The position numbers and the translations under genes are program-made. From Chryseobacterium sp. Marseille-Q5410 (GTDB lineage Bacteria; Bacteroidota; Bacteroidia; Flavobacteriales; Weeksellaceae): a stretch of DNA of 64,000 nucleotides. Where the stretch lies: assembly GCA_946892665.1 (NCBI GenBank), contig CAMPOT010000001.1:558001-622000 (forward strand). The letters are read 5' to 3'. The notes beneath the pieces are model-generated. The model was not told the DNA's origin. It did no database searches and saw only the letters and a list, made by a program, of their open reading frames with translations. Shown here piece after piece: positions 52,139 through 61,521 of this stretch. Within the stretch, counting starts at the first letter, position 1. Each line of letters starts with the position of its first letter.

Positions 52139-52146
52139 CAAAAGTA
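52139..52146 (-). promoter_or_regulatory. -7 promoter element of the ABC exporter gene
   Basis: The minus strand reads TACTTTTG, an exact TAnnTTTG match, about 45 bases before the ATG at 52093. Confidence 0.55.
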
Positions 52147-52221
52147 ATAAATTGTAAATGGAATCTTTGTTTTTTATTGATCAGAAAACAAAATGGCTCC
52201 AAAGAGTTTGCAAAAAAATGC

Positions 52222-52229
52222 TATCTTTG
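52222..52229 (+). promoter_or_regulatory. -7 promoter element of nusB
   Basis: TATCTTTG matches TAnnTTTG exactly and lies 22 bases before the ATG at 52252. An upstream in-frame ATG at 52177 lies before this element and is not expected to be on the transcript. Confidence 0.6.
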
Positions 52230-52251
52230 CACTCATATAAAGCTCTTTGAA

Positions 52252-53157
52252 ATGTTAGGAAGAAGACAAATTCGTGAAAAAGTTGTAGAATCGGTATATT
52301 CTTATACTCAAAATCCTATAAAATTTGATGTCGTTGAGAAAAATATGTTTTCCGAAATCGAGAAAATATATCATCTCTACATTTACCAACTCAATTTTTT
52401 GGTTGCATTGAAACATTTAGCCGAAAAACAAATTGAAATTGGAAAAAACAAATACATCAAAACAGAAGATAACATAAATCCCAACCAAAAATTTATCAAT
52501 AATCAGGTTCTGAATAAAATAGAAGAAAACAGCGAAAGGCTTTCTTTTACTTCTAAACATCAGGAACTGAAATGGGAACTCCATGATGATTTATTGGTGA
52601 AAACTTTCCAAAGGATGACTGCCGGGAAAAGATATCAGGATTTTATGAAAGAAGAGGGCTATTCTTTCGAAGAAGATCAAAAATTTATAGGAAAATTATT
52701 CCTGCGTTATATCGCTGAAAACGAAGATTTTCATGAGCATTTGGAAGAAAAAGAGATGAGCTGGGCGGATGATTTTCACATCGCTAATTCGATGATCCAG
52801 AAAACCATTGGTTTCTTCAAAGAAGATGAGCCAAGTCATACTTTGATTAAAATGATTAAAGACGAAGCGGACAGCAAATTCGCTCAGAAATTACTCAGAC
52901 AAACCCTAAACCACTTCGAAGAATCCGAAAAAAAACTGAAAGATAAACTTGAAAATTGGGACATTGAGAGAGTTTCCTTAATGGACAAAATTATCTTGAT
53001 TATTGCCATCACCGAGCTCGATTATTTCCCACTTACTCCGGCCCGAGTAGTGATCAATGAATATATCGAAATTTCCAAAGTTTTTTCAACTGATCGGTCC
53101 AACATCTTCATCAATGGAATTTTAGATAAATACACCAAAGAATTGAACAGAAATTAA
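52252..53157 (+). CDS. nusB: transcription antitermination factor NusB, extended form
   Basis: It binds boxA RNA with NusE in rRNA antitermination. The 301-residue product is about twice the size of E. coli NusB. It begins MLGRRQIREKVVESVYSYTQ, and the true NusB core is in the C-terminal half (about 165-301), ending in LTPARVVINEYIEISKVFS and NGILDKYTKEL. The N-terminal half is a helical extension with a long basic-acidic stretch, typical of Bacteroidota. It is the first gene of the nusB-DUF1573-yajC unit. Confidence 0.92.
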   Translation: MLGRRQIREKVVESVYSYTQNPIKFDVVEKNMFSEIEKIYHLYIYQLNFLVALKHLAEKQIEIGKNKYIKTEDNINPNQKFINNQVLNKIEENSERLSFTSKHQELKWELHDDLLVKTFQRMTAGKRYQDFMKEEGYSFEEDQKFIGKLFLRYIAENEDFHEHLEEKEMSWADDFHIANSMIQKTIGFFKEDEPSHTLIKMIKDEADSKFAQKLLRQTLNHFEESEKKLKDKLENWDIERVSLMDKIILIIAITELDYFPLTPARVVINEYIEISKVFSTDRSNIFINGILDKYTKELNRN

Positions 53158-53169
53158 TAAAATTTATTT

Positions 53170-53646
53170 ATGAAAACATTAGTAAGAATATTACCTCTGG
53201 TAGCTGTATTAAGCCTTGCTTCCTGCAAAAAAGATCAAAAAGCAGATCAATTAATCACTGAAGATCAAACTGCTGCACCTGCTCCAGTGCCGCCTACTCA
53301 GGACGAATTGGTGAAAGAAGCTCAGGCAAAACCTTTAACAACCGTTGCGCTTTCGGAATCTGATTTCGATTTCGGAAAAATTAAAAAAGGAGAACATGTA
53401 GAACATGTGTATGAAGTAACCAATACCGGTACCAATCCTTTGATCATTTCTCAGGTAAAACCTGCTTGTGGTTGCACCGTTCCGGATTATACGAAAGATC
53501 CAATTTTACCAGGACAAAAAGGAAAAATCACGTTGAAATTCGATTCTACTAATTTTGATGGATTGGTTAATAAGCAAGCTGAAGTGTACGCCAATGTAGA
53601 AAAAGCACCAATCATGTTGACTTTCTCAGCGAATATCCAACCATAA
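53170..53646 (+). CDS. DUF1573 lipoprotein
   Basis: The 158-residue product has a lipoprotein signal with Cys at residue 19 (VLSLASC), a low-complexity linker rich in Pro, Ala, Asp and Gln (about 25-60) and a DUF1573 domain (about 62-158; SDFDFGKIKKGEHVEHVYEVTN, then CGCTVPDYTK). DUF1573 is an immunoglobulin-like domain related to ASPM-SPD-2-Hydin, found in many Bacteroidota lipoproteins of unknown role. It lies 12 bases after nusB and 18 before yajC. Confidence 0.88.
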   Translation: MKTLVRILPLVAVLSLASCKKDQKADQLITEDQTAAPAPVPPTQDELVKEAQAKPLTTVALSESDFDFGKIKKGEHVEHVYEVTNTGTNPLIISQVKPACGCTVPDYTKDPILPGQKGKITLKFDSTNFDGLVNKQAEVYANVEKAPIMLTFSANIQP

Positions 53647-53664
53647 TTTTATAAGTAAATAACG

Positions 53665-53997
53665 ATGATTACAATATTTTTACAGGCAGCAGCTTCTCCG
53701 GAAGGATCGATGATGCCAACCATGATCATGATGGGACTAATGTTCGTTGGATTTTATTTTCTAATGATTCGTCCGCAGATGAAAAAAGCTAAGCAGGAAA
53801 AGAGTTTTCAAGAAACTTTAAAGGTGGGCAGCAGAGTAGTAACCACCTCCGGAATGCACGGTAGAATCGCACAAATCCAAGAAGATGGAGTGGTGCTCGA
53901 AACGCTTTCAGGGAAATTGAAGTTTGAGAAAGCCGCGATCTCAAGAGAATTTACACAACAGCGTTTTCCGGATTCAGCACCGGACGACAAAAAATAA
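53665..53997 (+). CDS. yajC: preprotein translocase subunit YajC
   Basis: YajC is a small inner-membrane partner of SecDF. The 110-residue product has one membrane helix (about 17-37; MIMMGLMFVGFYFLMIRPQ), the RPQMKKAKQEKSF motif after it and the conserved GSRVVTTSGMHGRIAQIQEDGVV stretch (about 50-70). SecDF is not adjacent. It is the last gene of its unit. Confidence 0.95.
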   Translation: MITIFLQAAASPEGSMMPTMIMMGLMFVGFYFLMIRPQMKKAKQEKSFQETLKVGSRVVTTSGMHGRIAQIQEDGVVLETLSGKLKFEKAAISREFTQQRFPDSAPDDKK

Positions 53998-54016
53998 TTC
54001 TTAGAAGTACAATACA

Positions 54017-54045
54017 AAAGCAACCTGAAAATGGTTGCTTTTTTT
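54017..54045 (+). terminator. bidirectional terminator between yajC and the antiporter gene
   Basis: AAAAGCAACC and GGTTGCTTTT flank a six-base loop. A T-run follows on the plus strand, and a shorter one on the minus strand. Confidence 0.85.
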
Positions 54046-54063
54046 GTTTAAAATCTAGTTTAA

Positions 54064-55752
54064 TTAACTAAATATGAGAATTAAAAGGCTCGCCACGAAA
54101 ATCCTAAATATGGTTACCAAAGGATAAACCTGCGCATAACTTTGAATCGGAATATCGGAATCTAAAAAGTTGGTACTGAATGATAAAGCTGCCGGATCGG
54201 TGTAGCTGCCACTCATAATTCCTGCGAGTTGCAAGTAATTGATTTTCATAAAAAAATGTCCGATAATCACCATAAAAATTAGCGGAATAAAAGTAATCGC
54301 AGAGCCAAAAAGAAGCCAATTCCATCCGTTATATTGTATGAAATTTTCGTAGAAACCTTCTCCTGCGTGGATTCCTACAGCCGCAAAGAATAAACAAATT
54401 CCGAAATCTTTCATGAAATAAATCGCTCCGTTATTGATATAGGAATGAATAAAAGAAATTCCGCCGTATCTCGAAATCAAAAGTGCAACGATGAGTGGTC
54501 CTGCAGCAAATCCCAGTTTTATAGGAACCGGTAAACTAGGGATAGCAATTGGAATAGAGCCCAGAATAATTCCCAAAAGTAAACCTCCGAAAAGGGAAAG
54601 AAAATCGGGTTCAAGCAGTTTTTTTTCAGAATTCCCGATGATTTTTTCCACTTCTTCGATCGCTTCCAATGTGCCAATTACCCTTAATTTATCTCCATAA
54701 AAAAGCTCCAAAGAAGGTCGTGGCAAAATTTCCCGACCTGCTCGGAAAACGCGTGTTACTTTCAGATCATAGGTGTTGTATAGATCGAGCTGAGATAGTT
54801 TTTTATGAATGGCCGAAGGTTTGGTGACAAAAATATTTTTCTGCTGAATGTAAGAATCAGATTCAATAAATAAATCGGTTGATGGGCGGCCAATTTTTGC
54901 AATAAATTCATCCAGATCGTCTTCTAAGCCAACAATCATCAATACATCTCTGTCTTGAACCTTGGTATCCAAAGTTGGCGATAGTACCGCTTCGCTGCCG
55001 CTGTGTTTTAGCCGAGAAACTACAATATCACGACCGAAATCTTTGATGATTTGATGCAAAGTTTTTCCAAAATATTCAGGATTCGTCACCCGCAATTTCT
55101 TGTGAATTAATGGTAATTCTTGGTTGATTTTTGATTTCCTGAACTTCTTCATTTCTTCATTATTATCAATTTTTAATAATAATTTAGAAAGAATAATTGC
55201 ACTGATAATCCCGAAAACGCCTAATGGATATGTAATGGCGTAGCCAATTGCCGGATCATCGAAATTACGGTCGGGGAAGGTATTTTTGATTTCTTCAATT
55301 GTATTTTTAGCAGCTCCTAAACCCGGAGTGTTCGTTACGGAACCGCTCATAATTCCAACTAAATTTTCGATGTTCAAACCTGTAAATTTGAAAAGAATGA
55401 TGGTAATGATTCCGCCGAAAAGTACCGCAGAAACAGCAAGAAGATTAAATTTCAAACCTTCGTTTCGAAAAGAAGAGAAAAATGAAGGACCAACTTGTAA
55501 ACCAATTCCATACACGAAAATAATCAAACCGAAATCCCGAATGAAATCTAAAATTCCGGGTTGTATTCTGTAGCCGAAATGTCCCATCAATAAACCGGTA
55601 AACATCACGGCCGAAACTCCGAAAGTAATCTTGCCCAGCTTTAATCGTCCAAAGAAAATTCCTGCACCAATTGCCAGCATAATCGCAACGATCGATTGGG
55701 TAACATTCGGATTTTCAATGGGAAGGAGGAGCGTTTTTAACCAGTCGAACAT
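54064..55752 (-). CDS. AspT/YidE-family membrane antiporter with two RCK_C domains
   Basis: The 562-residue protein consists of two five-helix halves (about 15-175 and 390-560) separated by two TrkA-C/RCK_C domains (about 205-375), the layout of the aspartate:alanine exchanger family. The repeated signature GxMSGSxTNTPGL and its counterpart GIMSGSYTDPAAL are visible in the two halves. Substrates of such proteins in Bacteroidota are mostly unknown. It has its own -7 element. Confidence 0.92.
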   Translation of the reverse strand: MFDWLKTLLLPIENPNVTQSIVAIMLAIGAGIFFGRLKLGKITFGVSAVMFTGLLMGHFGYRIQPGILDFIRDFGLIIFVYGIGLQVGPSFFSSFRNEGLKFNLLAVSAVLFGGIITIILFKFTGLNIENLVGIMSGSVTNTPGLGAAKNTIEEIKNTFPDRNFDDPAIGYAITYPLGVFGIISAIILSKLLLKIDNNEEMKKFRKSKINQELPLIHKKLRVTNPEYFGKTLHQIIKDFGRDIVVSRLKHSGSEAVLSPTLDTKVQDRDVLMIVGLEDDLDEFIAKIGRPSTDLFIESDSYIQQKNIFVTKPSAIHKKLSQLDLYNTYDLKVTRVFRAGREILPRPSLELFYGDKLRVIGTLEAIEEVEKIIGNSEKKLLEPDFLSLFGGLLLGIILGSIPIAIPSLPVPIKLGFAAGPLIVALLISRYGGISFIHSYINNGAIYFMKDFGICLFFAAVGIHAGEGFYENFIQYNGWNWLLFGSAITFIPLIFMVIIGHFFMKINYLQLAGIMSGSYTDPAALSFSTNFLDSDIPIQSYAQVYPLVTIFRIFVASLLILIFS

Positions 55753-55769
55753 AACAACCTATTTTTATG

Positions 55770-55777
55770 CAAAATTA
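55770..55777 (-). promoter_or_regulatory. -7 promoter element of the antiporter gene
   Basis: The minus strand reads TAATTTTG, an exact TAnnTTTG match, 17 bases before the ATG at 55752. Confidence 0.55.
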
Positions 55778-55833
55778 TCACTAAATTTTCCGATAAACAG
55801 AGCTATCGAAGTGACGTTTGTCACAATTTAATA

Positions 55834-57114
55834 TTATTTAATATTGTCGGATTCTGCTTTTAGAAGCTGAAATCCAATTCCGCAATTTAAGCAGTTTTTC
55901 TTCTCGCAAAAAGTCCTATGATGATAGAGAAGAGCTTGGCTTTCCAACGCGTTTTCAATCTTCATATTAAGATTTTTCCAACCATCAATTACCGTGTTTT
56001 TTTCTGAGGGAATTTTTTGGTAAAATTCAAGAATTTCATCAGTTATTCCTTCGTGGAAATGCTTGTGATAGGTGTATTTTAAAGGCAAAACAGCATTAAG
56101 CAAAATGATGTTTTTGAAATCTTCTGTCAAAAATTTTTCACCTGAAACGGAAGATGTTTTCCCGAAATTGAAACGTGTATTCCAATATTCACTGGCTTTT
56201 ACGGGCTGAAAAACATCGTCGATTTCTTTTTTGCTTTTTGCGGAAATCAGTTTCGAGAACAAATTCTGATTGAGATGGTAGAGTGATGCGAGTTGTGAAA
56301 GACGAATGGTAGGAAAATTCGGAGGCCGCAATCTAGAAAATTTCGGAAAACTCCGAAGATCGGAAAGTGCATATTTCGATTTCAGAAAATCGAATTCGCG
56401 TTTCCAGATTTTGATTTGTTCGTCTTCCGCATTTTCCAACCAGCCGCACATTCCGAAAAAAAGAGCTTCCAATTGGAGCGGGTTTTGTCGAATTTTGTTG
56501 ATAACCGAAAAGTCGATATTTTCTGCCATTTGGCGGAAAATTGGTGCGTTCACTTTCAAACCGAAAGCGTACGCCAAATTTTGAAAAAGAACGGCTTCGT
56601 AATTGTTCTTATTTATTTTCAACGCTTCTTCTATTTCGGTAGATTTTTCATCAAGTTTTTTCAAAAGAGTTTCTTCCGCAAAATGAAAGGGGATTTTTTC
56701 GGGTGAAATAATCGCTTCACACGGAATAAACTGATTTTCTTTTAGCAAAGCTTCATATTTCCACAGCAGTTTTTCGTCGATATAATTCTTCAGGACCAAA
56801 GTGGGAATATTTTTCTGATGAAGTTCCTCTACTTCTACATCGTGCATGAAAACTGCATGTAAAATCAGGTTCTCGAATTCGGGATTTCCAGAATGTTGGT
56901 GAAAAATATAATCGGAAGATTTTACATGAAGTTCAATATTTCCGGCCAGAACCAGATCTTTGGTTTTAATTCTTCCACACAAAAAATCTGGCCCGGAATT
57001 GAAATTCCAAGTTCCGAAATCAAGAATTTCCACAGGATTTCCTTCCACATCTTTGAAATCAAAATTTTTGAAAATCTTGAAATTCCAAAGATATTGAAGG
57101 AGTTTTTCGTTCAT
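55834..57114 (-). CDS. DUF2851 family protein
   Basis: The 426-residue product starts MNEKLLQYLWNFKIF and contains the family's GTWNFNSGPDFLCGRIKTKDLVLAGNIELHV segment (given in two overlapping parts, GTWNFNSGPDF and AGNIELHV), followed by a long helical region and a C-terminal cysteine cluster (TFCEKKNCLNCGIGFQLL) that may bind metal. DUF2851 is a Bacteroidota family of unknown function. The early acidic-His pattern around residues 45-80 (NSGPDF, IELHVKSSDY) recalls nuclease-like folds, but no catalytic motif is certain. It lies 38 bases after bshA, so it is in that operon. Confidence 0.85.
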   Translation of the reverse strand: MNEKLLQYLWNFKIFKNFDFKDVEGNPVEILDFGTWNFNSGPDFLCGRIKTKDLVLAGNIELHVKSSDYIFHQHSGNPEFENLILHAVFMHDVEVEELHQKNIPTLVLKNYIDEKLLWKYEALLKENQFIPCEAIISPEKIPFHFAEETLLKKLDEKSTEIEEALKINKNNYEAVLFQNLAYAFGLKVNAPIFRQMAENIDFSVINKIRQNPLQLEALFFGMCGWLENAEDEQIKIWKREFDFLKSKYALSDLRSFPKFSRLRPPNFPTIRLSQLASLYHLNQNLFSKLISAKSKKEIDDVFQPVKASEYWNTRFNFGKTSSVSGEKFLTEDFKNIILLNAVLPLKYTYHKHFHEGITDEILEFYQKIPSEKNTVIDGWKNLNMKIENALESQALLYHHRTFCEKKNCLNCGIGFQLLKAESDNIK

Positions 57115-57152
57115 GATTGACGGATGATTCGGATCAAACTTTTTTTTAGAAC

Positions 57153-58298
57153 TTATGCGTCCTGTAATTTTTTAAATCGATAAAGTGTTTCTTCGTACAT
57201 CTTCTCGTAAATTGGCAAAATATTTTTTATGTCAAATTTAATGGCTTGTTTTTTTGCATTAATTTTCATCTTTGCAAGTAGCTTTTCATCGCTCAGAAGC
57301 TTTATCGTATAATTACTCATGGCTTCAACATTTCCTATTTCGGCTAAGTAACCGGTTTCTCCCTGGATGTTGACTTCGGGGATTCCACCAGCGTTTGAAC
57401 TGATGACCGGAGTGTTTGCAGCCATTGCTTCCAAAGCGGCTAAACCAAAACTTTCTTGCTCGGAGGGAAGTAAAAACACATCAGAAAGTTGTAGGATTTT
57501 ATACAAATCATTTACTTTTCCTAAAAGCCTAATTTTACCAATTAATTCTGGATTTTCTTCCAAGAACTGATTAATCTTTTCCATATCGGGACCTTCGCCG
57601 ATAATCAATAATTTGGAATTTATTTTTTTATTAACATTATTAAAAATCTGCAAAACATCATCAACTCGCTTCACCGGACGAAGATTAGAAACATGGATCA
57701 ATATTTTTTCTTCTGGATTTGCAAATTGTTTTCTTTCACAAAGCTTGCATTCGTCAAATTCCGAATTATCAATGAAATTGTTGATCACTTGTATTTCCTT
57801 TTTAATATTGAAAAATTGTAGGGTGTCTTTTTTCAAGCTTTCAGAAACGGAAGTGATGGTATCGGATTGATTGATAGAGAATTCCACCGCGTGTTTGTAG
57901 CTGGGATGTTGTCCTACCAAAGTGATGTCGGTTCCGTGGAGTGTGGTAACCAGAGGGATGTCTTTATCTTCAACTTTAAGCATTTGCTTTGCAGTAAAAG
58001 CCGCATAGGCATACGGAATTGCATAGTGAGCATGCAAAATATCGAGTTTGTATAAATTAACAACTCGGTAAATCATCGATGATAGGGCAATGTCATACGG
58101 CTGATACTGGAAAAGCGGATATGTTTGCACATTTACTTTATGAAAAAAAATATTTGGATTGGTAATATCGAGCCGAGCAGGAAGTGCCGAGCTGATGAAA
58201 TGTACTTCGTAACCTTTGTTGGCAAGCGACATCCCCAATTCTGTAGCGACAATTCCACTACCGCCGTAGGTCGGATAGCACAAGATTCCTATTTTCAT
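57153..58298 (-). CDS. bshA: N-acetylglucosaminyl-L-malate synthase BshA
   Basis: It makes GlcNAc-malate from UDP-GlcNAc and malate, the first step of bacillithiol synthesis. The 381-residue GT4 glycosyltransferase starts MKIGILCYPTYGGSGIVATE, has the GTDITLVG segment, the conserved linker GEGPDMEKI and the GT4 motif PSEQESFGLAALEAMA with the catalytic glutamates. It sits between a GH3 gene (12 bases upstream) and a DUF2851 gene, so a cell-wall recycling link (GlcNAc supply) is plausible but inferred. Confidence 0.95.
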   Translation of the reverse strand: MKIGILCYPTYGGSGIVATELGMSLANKGYEVHFISSALPARLDITNPNIFFHKVNVQTYPLFQYQPYDIALSSMIYRVVNLYKLDILHAHYAIPYAYAAFTAKQMLKVEDKDIPLVTTLHGTDITLVGQHPSYKHAVEFSINQSDTITSVSESLKKDTLQFFNIKKEIQVINNFIDNSEFDECKLCERKQFANPEEKILIHVSNLRPVKRVDDVLQIFNNVNKKINSKLLIIGEGPDMEKINQFLEENPELIGKIRLLGKVNDLYKILQLSDVFLLPSEQESFGLAALEAMAANTPVISSNAGGIPEVNIQGETGYLAEIGNVEAMSNYTIKLLSDEKLLAKMKINAKKQAIKFDIKNILPIYEKMYEETLYRFKKLQDA

Positions 58299-58310
58299 GT
58301 TGTATTAATT

Positions 58311-60029
58311 TTACTTGTTAAGTTTTTTTGTTGATGAAAGATTCAGGTCTATTCCCGCACCAGGTTTTAGTTGATCGTTCACCAAAACGGGCAATCTACC
58401 AGAAATTGGAGATTTTCCATTTAGGGATTTTGCTGTTGCTTTCATCGAATCATCATTGTTTTCGTATGCTACTACAACGGTAGAAATTTTGGTAATATCA
58501 AGGTCTTTCAAAGCATATGCAGAACCAAAAACATTGAGAATAATTTTTTGATTTTTACTTAATTCTGCCAATATTTTCTGGCTGTTTTCCGAAATTTTAT
58601 ATGGTTTATAAGCAGTTGAATTGTCTTTATGTAATCCAACGATGATATTGGAATTCGCGGGAATGGACGCGATTTCCGATGCTTTTTTTACAATAATTGT
58701 TGTATTCAAATTTAATTGATTAGCGAAAGTTTCAAAAGGAGCCTCTTCCAAAGGAACATAATAATAAGTTTCTTTGCAATTCAGCGGAAGTAGTTTTTGC
58801 TCATCTTTAACTAAGGTTAAAGCGTTGCTATAAAGTTTTTCGACTAATTCTTGATGGGATTTATTATTGAGATCTTCGTTGATATTTTCTGGATTTCGTG
58901 GTTGGTAATTATTTAAACCAAGAAAATATTTGGTCAAAAGAATCTTTTTTACACTTTCTTCCACACGTTTTTGTGAAATTTCTTTGTTATCAATTGCCAA
59001 TTGAATTAGGCGTTTTCCTTCCTTCACACCATCGGAGAAAAGCATGATGTCGTTTCCAGCTTTAAAGGCGATAGCGTCCAATTGTCCTGGTTTATAGCGT
59101 TTTGCAACACCAGCCATGTTCAGCGCATCGGTGATGATTAATCCTTTGTAGCCCAATTTTTCCTTTAGAAGTCCGGTGATGATGTTATGGGAAACCGAAG
59201 CTGGAATCTCCTTGCCTTTTTCTAGAGCAGGAACATATAAATGAGCAACCATTACACCGCCAATTCCTTTATTCATCAATGCTTTGAATGGAGCTAGCTC
59301 TACAGAATTCAGTCTGTTGAGATCGTGGGGAATCACCGGTAAATCGAGGTGAGAATCAGTACTGGTGTCGCCATGGCCCGGGAAATGTTTGATAGCGGCT
59401 AAGATATTATTATCCTGAAGTCCAGCAGAATAGGCCATCGCAGAATTTATTACATTTTGTACTTCGGAACCGAAACTTCGGTTCCCGATAATTGGATTTT
59501 CCGGATTGGTATTCACATCGACAACCGGGGCAAAGTCCCAATTAATTCCCATCCCTTTACAGTCTTCCGCAATTTTTGCGGCCATTTCTTTAATTAAATT
59601 TTTATTTTGAATGGCACCTAAAGTCATCGCCCACGGAAATTTATGTGCGGTAGTGATTCTTTGGAAAAGTCCCCATTCTGCATCCATACCAATCATTAAA
59701 GGGACTTTGGATGTTTTCTGAAATTCATTAACAAGATTAATTTCTCTCGCGGCATCATCTTGCATTAAAATTAATCCTCCGATTTTCTCGTTGGTTACGA
59801 TATTTCTCACATTGTTGATGTAATCTTCACCTCGGTTGGTGTACAATGCGACGATGAATAATTGGCCCAGTTTTTCGTCTTGTGAAAGTGAATTATAGGT
59901 TTTGTCTACCCATTCTTTAGCTTTTTTTAGATCCTCATTAGTAAGATTTTTTGGTTGATACTGCGCAGCAATTTTTAAAGAAAATGCTAACATTATGAGG
60001 CACGTGATTTTACTTTTTAGGTTTTTCAT
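58311..60029 (-). CDS. glycoside hydrolase family 3, NagZ-like beta-N-acetylhexosaminidase
   Basis: The 572-residue product has a signal peptide (KNLKSKITCLIMLAFSLKIAAQ shortened; cleavage about residue 21), a GH3 TIM-barrel domain with the NagZ signature KHFPGHGDTSTDSHLDLP and the nucleophile Asp in ITDALNMAG (near residue 297), and a second GH3 C-terminal domain (about 390-572). It probably releases N-acetylglucosamine from muropeptides outside the cytoplasm. The ATG at 60029 is chosen because a longer frame would begin inside the -7 element. It leads the operon with bshA and DUF2851. Confidence 0.92.
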   Translation of the reverse strand: MKNLKSKITCLIMLAFSLKIAAQYQPKNLTNEDLKKAKEWVDKTYNSLSQDEKLGQLFIVALYTNRGEDYINNVRNIVTNEKIGGLILMQDDAAREINLVNEFQKTSKVPLMIGMDAEWGLFQRITTAHKFPWAMTLGAIQNKNLIKEMAAKIAEDCKGMGINWDFAPVVDVNTNPENPIIGNRSFGSEVQNVINSAMAYSAGLQDNNILAAIKHFPGHGDTSTDSHLDLPVIPHDLNRLNSVELAPFKALMNKGIGGVMVAHLYVPALEKGKEIPASVSHNIITGLLKEKLGYKGLIITDALNMAGVAKRYKPGQLDAIAFKAGNDIMLFSDGVKEGKRLIQLAIDNKEISQKRVEESVKKILLTKYFLGLNNYQPRNPENINEDLNNKSHQELVEKLYSNALTLVKDEQKLLPLNCKETYYYVPLEEAPFETFANQLNLNTTIIVKKASEIASIPANSNIIVGLHKDNSTAYKPYKISENSQKILAELSKNQKIILNVFGSAYALKDLDITKISTVVVAYENNDDSMKATAKSLNGKSPISGRLPVLVNDQLKPGAGIDLNLSSTKKLNK

Positions 60030-60050
60030 TATCCAAATTATGATGTAGAA

Positions 60051-60058
60051 CAAAAATA
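60051..60058 (-). promoter_or_regulatory. -7 promoter element of the GH3-bshA-DUF2851 operon
   Basis: The minus strand reads TATTTTTG, an exact TAnnTTTG match, about 20 bases before the ATG at 60029. Confidence 0.6.
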
Positions 60059-60137
60059 CAATTTTTAAAACTTAAGTTTTTAAATTTATTGGCATACATC
60101 TTGAGATATTTTAAATAATTAAAAAAAAATAGAGACA

Positions 60138-60641
60138 ATGAAAAAGTATTTTACAATATTGCTTTTGGCAATTTTCGGATTTGTAGCGGTAAGCTGCGAT
60201 GATAATAGAAATGACAATGTAGTAGGCGATGGAGACACCTATTCTGTAATGAAAGACGTTACCGGAACTTTGAGCAGTGGGAATAATTATACACTTTCTC
60301 AGGGGATTAATATTGCAAGTTCCGATGTAGTATTGGTTTACCGAAATATCAACTCGAATACTTCATCTTCAGCAGTATGGCAACTTCTTCCGAAAACAGA
60401 ATATTTGAGCGGCGGAAGAGAATTGGATTACAACTTCCTTTTTGATGCTGCTAACGTGGAAATTTACACCGAAGCCAACTTCGATCAAGCTACTTTCACA
60501 ACTGCGGAAGCAAATCAGTATCTGAATAACCAAAGATTCAGAATTGTTTTGGTACCCGCTTCTGCTGGCAAAAACACCAATGTTGACTATAGCGATTACC
60601 AAAGTGTAATTAAGTATTACAATATTCCGGACAGAAATTAA
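60138..60641 (+). CDS. small lipoprotein of unknown function
   Basis: The 167-residue product has a lipoprotein signal (GFVAVSC, Cys at about residue 20) followed by an acidic asparagine-rich linker (DDNRNDNVVGDGD). The mature domain (about 35-167) is beta-rich (SSDVVLVYRNINSNTS, then WQLLPKTEYLSGGRELDYNF) and resembles small secreted proteins seen in Chryseobacterium, which I cannot place in a named family. It is flanked by a divergent GH3 gene and by a terminator. Confidence 0.7.
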   Translation: MKKYFTILLLAIFGFVAVSCDDNRNDNVVGDGDTYSVMKDVTGTLSSGNNYTLSQGINIASSDVVLVYRNINSNTSSSAVWQLLPKTEYLSGGRELDYNFLFDAANVEIYTEANFDQATFTTAEANQYLNNQRFRIVLVPASAGKNTNVDYSDYQSVIKYYNIPDRN

Positions 60642-60668
60642 GTTTTTTGTTTTGAATTAAAGTAACGA

Positions 60669-60697
60669 AGCCACCTTTCTCGGGTGGTTTTTTTTAA
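60669..60697 (+). terminator. terminator of the small lipoprotein gene
   Basis: GCCACC and GGTGG with a short loop (a GAAGCCACC/GGGTGGTTT pair) are followed by eight T. Confidence 0.8.
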
Positions 60698-60789
60698 TTT
60701 ATACCGTGAATTTGCAAAAATGTGAGTCGAAAATTTCGAGTTTCTGTAGAATTCCTTACATTTAAAACTGAATTTAAAATTAATAAATT

Positions 60790-61497
60790 ATGAGCGTTCA
60801 TATCGCAGCTAATAAAGGAGAAATTGCTAAAACTGTACTGCAACCGGGCGATCCTTTGCGAGCAAAATACATTGCTGATAACTTCATGGAAGAGGTAAAA
60901 TTGGTTAGTCAAACCAGAAATATTTTTTATTATACCGGACTTTATAAAGGAAAAGAAATTTCAGTAGGTGCTAGCGGTATGGGAATTCCGAGTATTGGGA
61001 TTTATTCTTTTGAGTTATACACCGAATATGAAGTGGATACCATTATCAGAATCGGAACTTGTGGCGCTTACAATACCGATTTACAACTTTTTGATTTGTT
61101 AAATGTAGAAAATTCTGCGAGTGAATCTACCTATGCTAAATTCGCTTGGGGAATTGAGGAAGAACTGATCAAAAGCCAAGGGAATGTCTTCGAAACCATT
61201 AACCAAACCGCAGAAAAATTATCACTAAAGATTCAGCCAACCAATATTCATACGAGCGATATTTTTTATAGAAAAGATGAAAATCTTCCGGCAATTGCTG
61301 CTCAATATAATTGTTCTGCTGTAGAAATGGAAGCATTCGCTCTGTTTGCCAACGCACAACATTTGGGTAAAAATGCAGCTACAATTCTTACTGTTTCGGA
61401 TATCATCCCAACTCGTGAGAAAATTTCCGCAGACGAAAGAGAAAAAGCATTAAAACCAATGATCGAATTGGCTTTGGAAACTGCCTTGAAACTTTAA
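60790..61497 (+). CDS. deoD: purine-nucleoside phosphorylase DeoD
   Basis: It cleaves purine nucleosides with phosphate in the salvage pathway. The 235-residue product starts MSVHIAANKGEIAKTVLQPGDPLRAKYIA (given in part), with the phosphate and ribose sites in GASGMGIPSIGIYSFEL, TIIRIGTCGAY and the EMEAFALFANAQHLGKNAATIL segment. These fit the hexameric DeoD type. It converges on ribA across a shared hairpin. Confidence 0.96.
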   Translation: MSVHIAANKGEIAKTVLQPGDPLRAKYIADNFMEEVKLVSQTRNIFYYTGLYKGKEISVGASGMGIPSIGIYSFELYTEYEVDTIIRIGTCGAYNTDLQLFDLLNVENSASESTYAKFAWGIEEELIKSQGNVFETINQTAEKLSLKIQPTNIHTSDIFYRKDENLPAIAAQYNCSAVEMEAFALFANAQHLGKNAATILTVSDIIPTREKISADEREKALKPMIELALETALKL

Positions 61498-61521
61498 AAT
61501 CTTAATTTAAACCTTAAAATA

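Noticed and set aside
60029..60053. GH3 start at 60053
   Set aside because: A TTG start within the -7 element; the ATG at 60029 opens a proper signal peptide.
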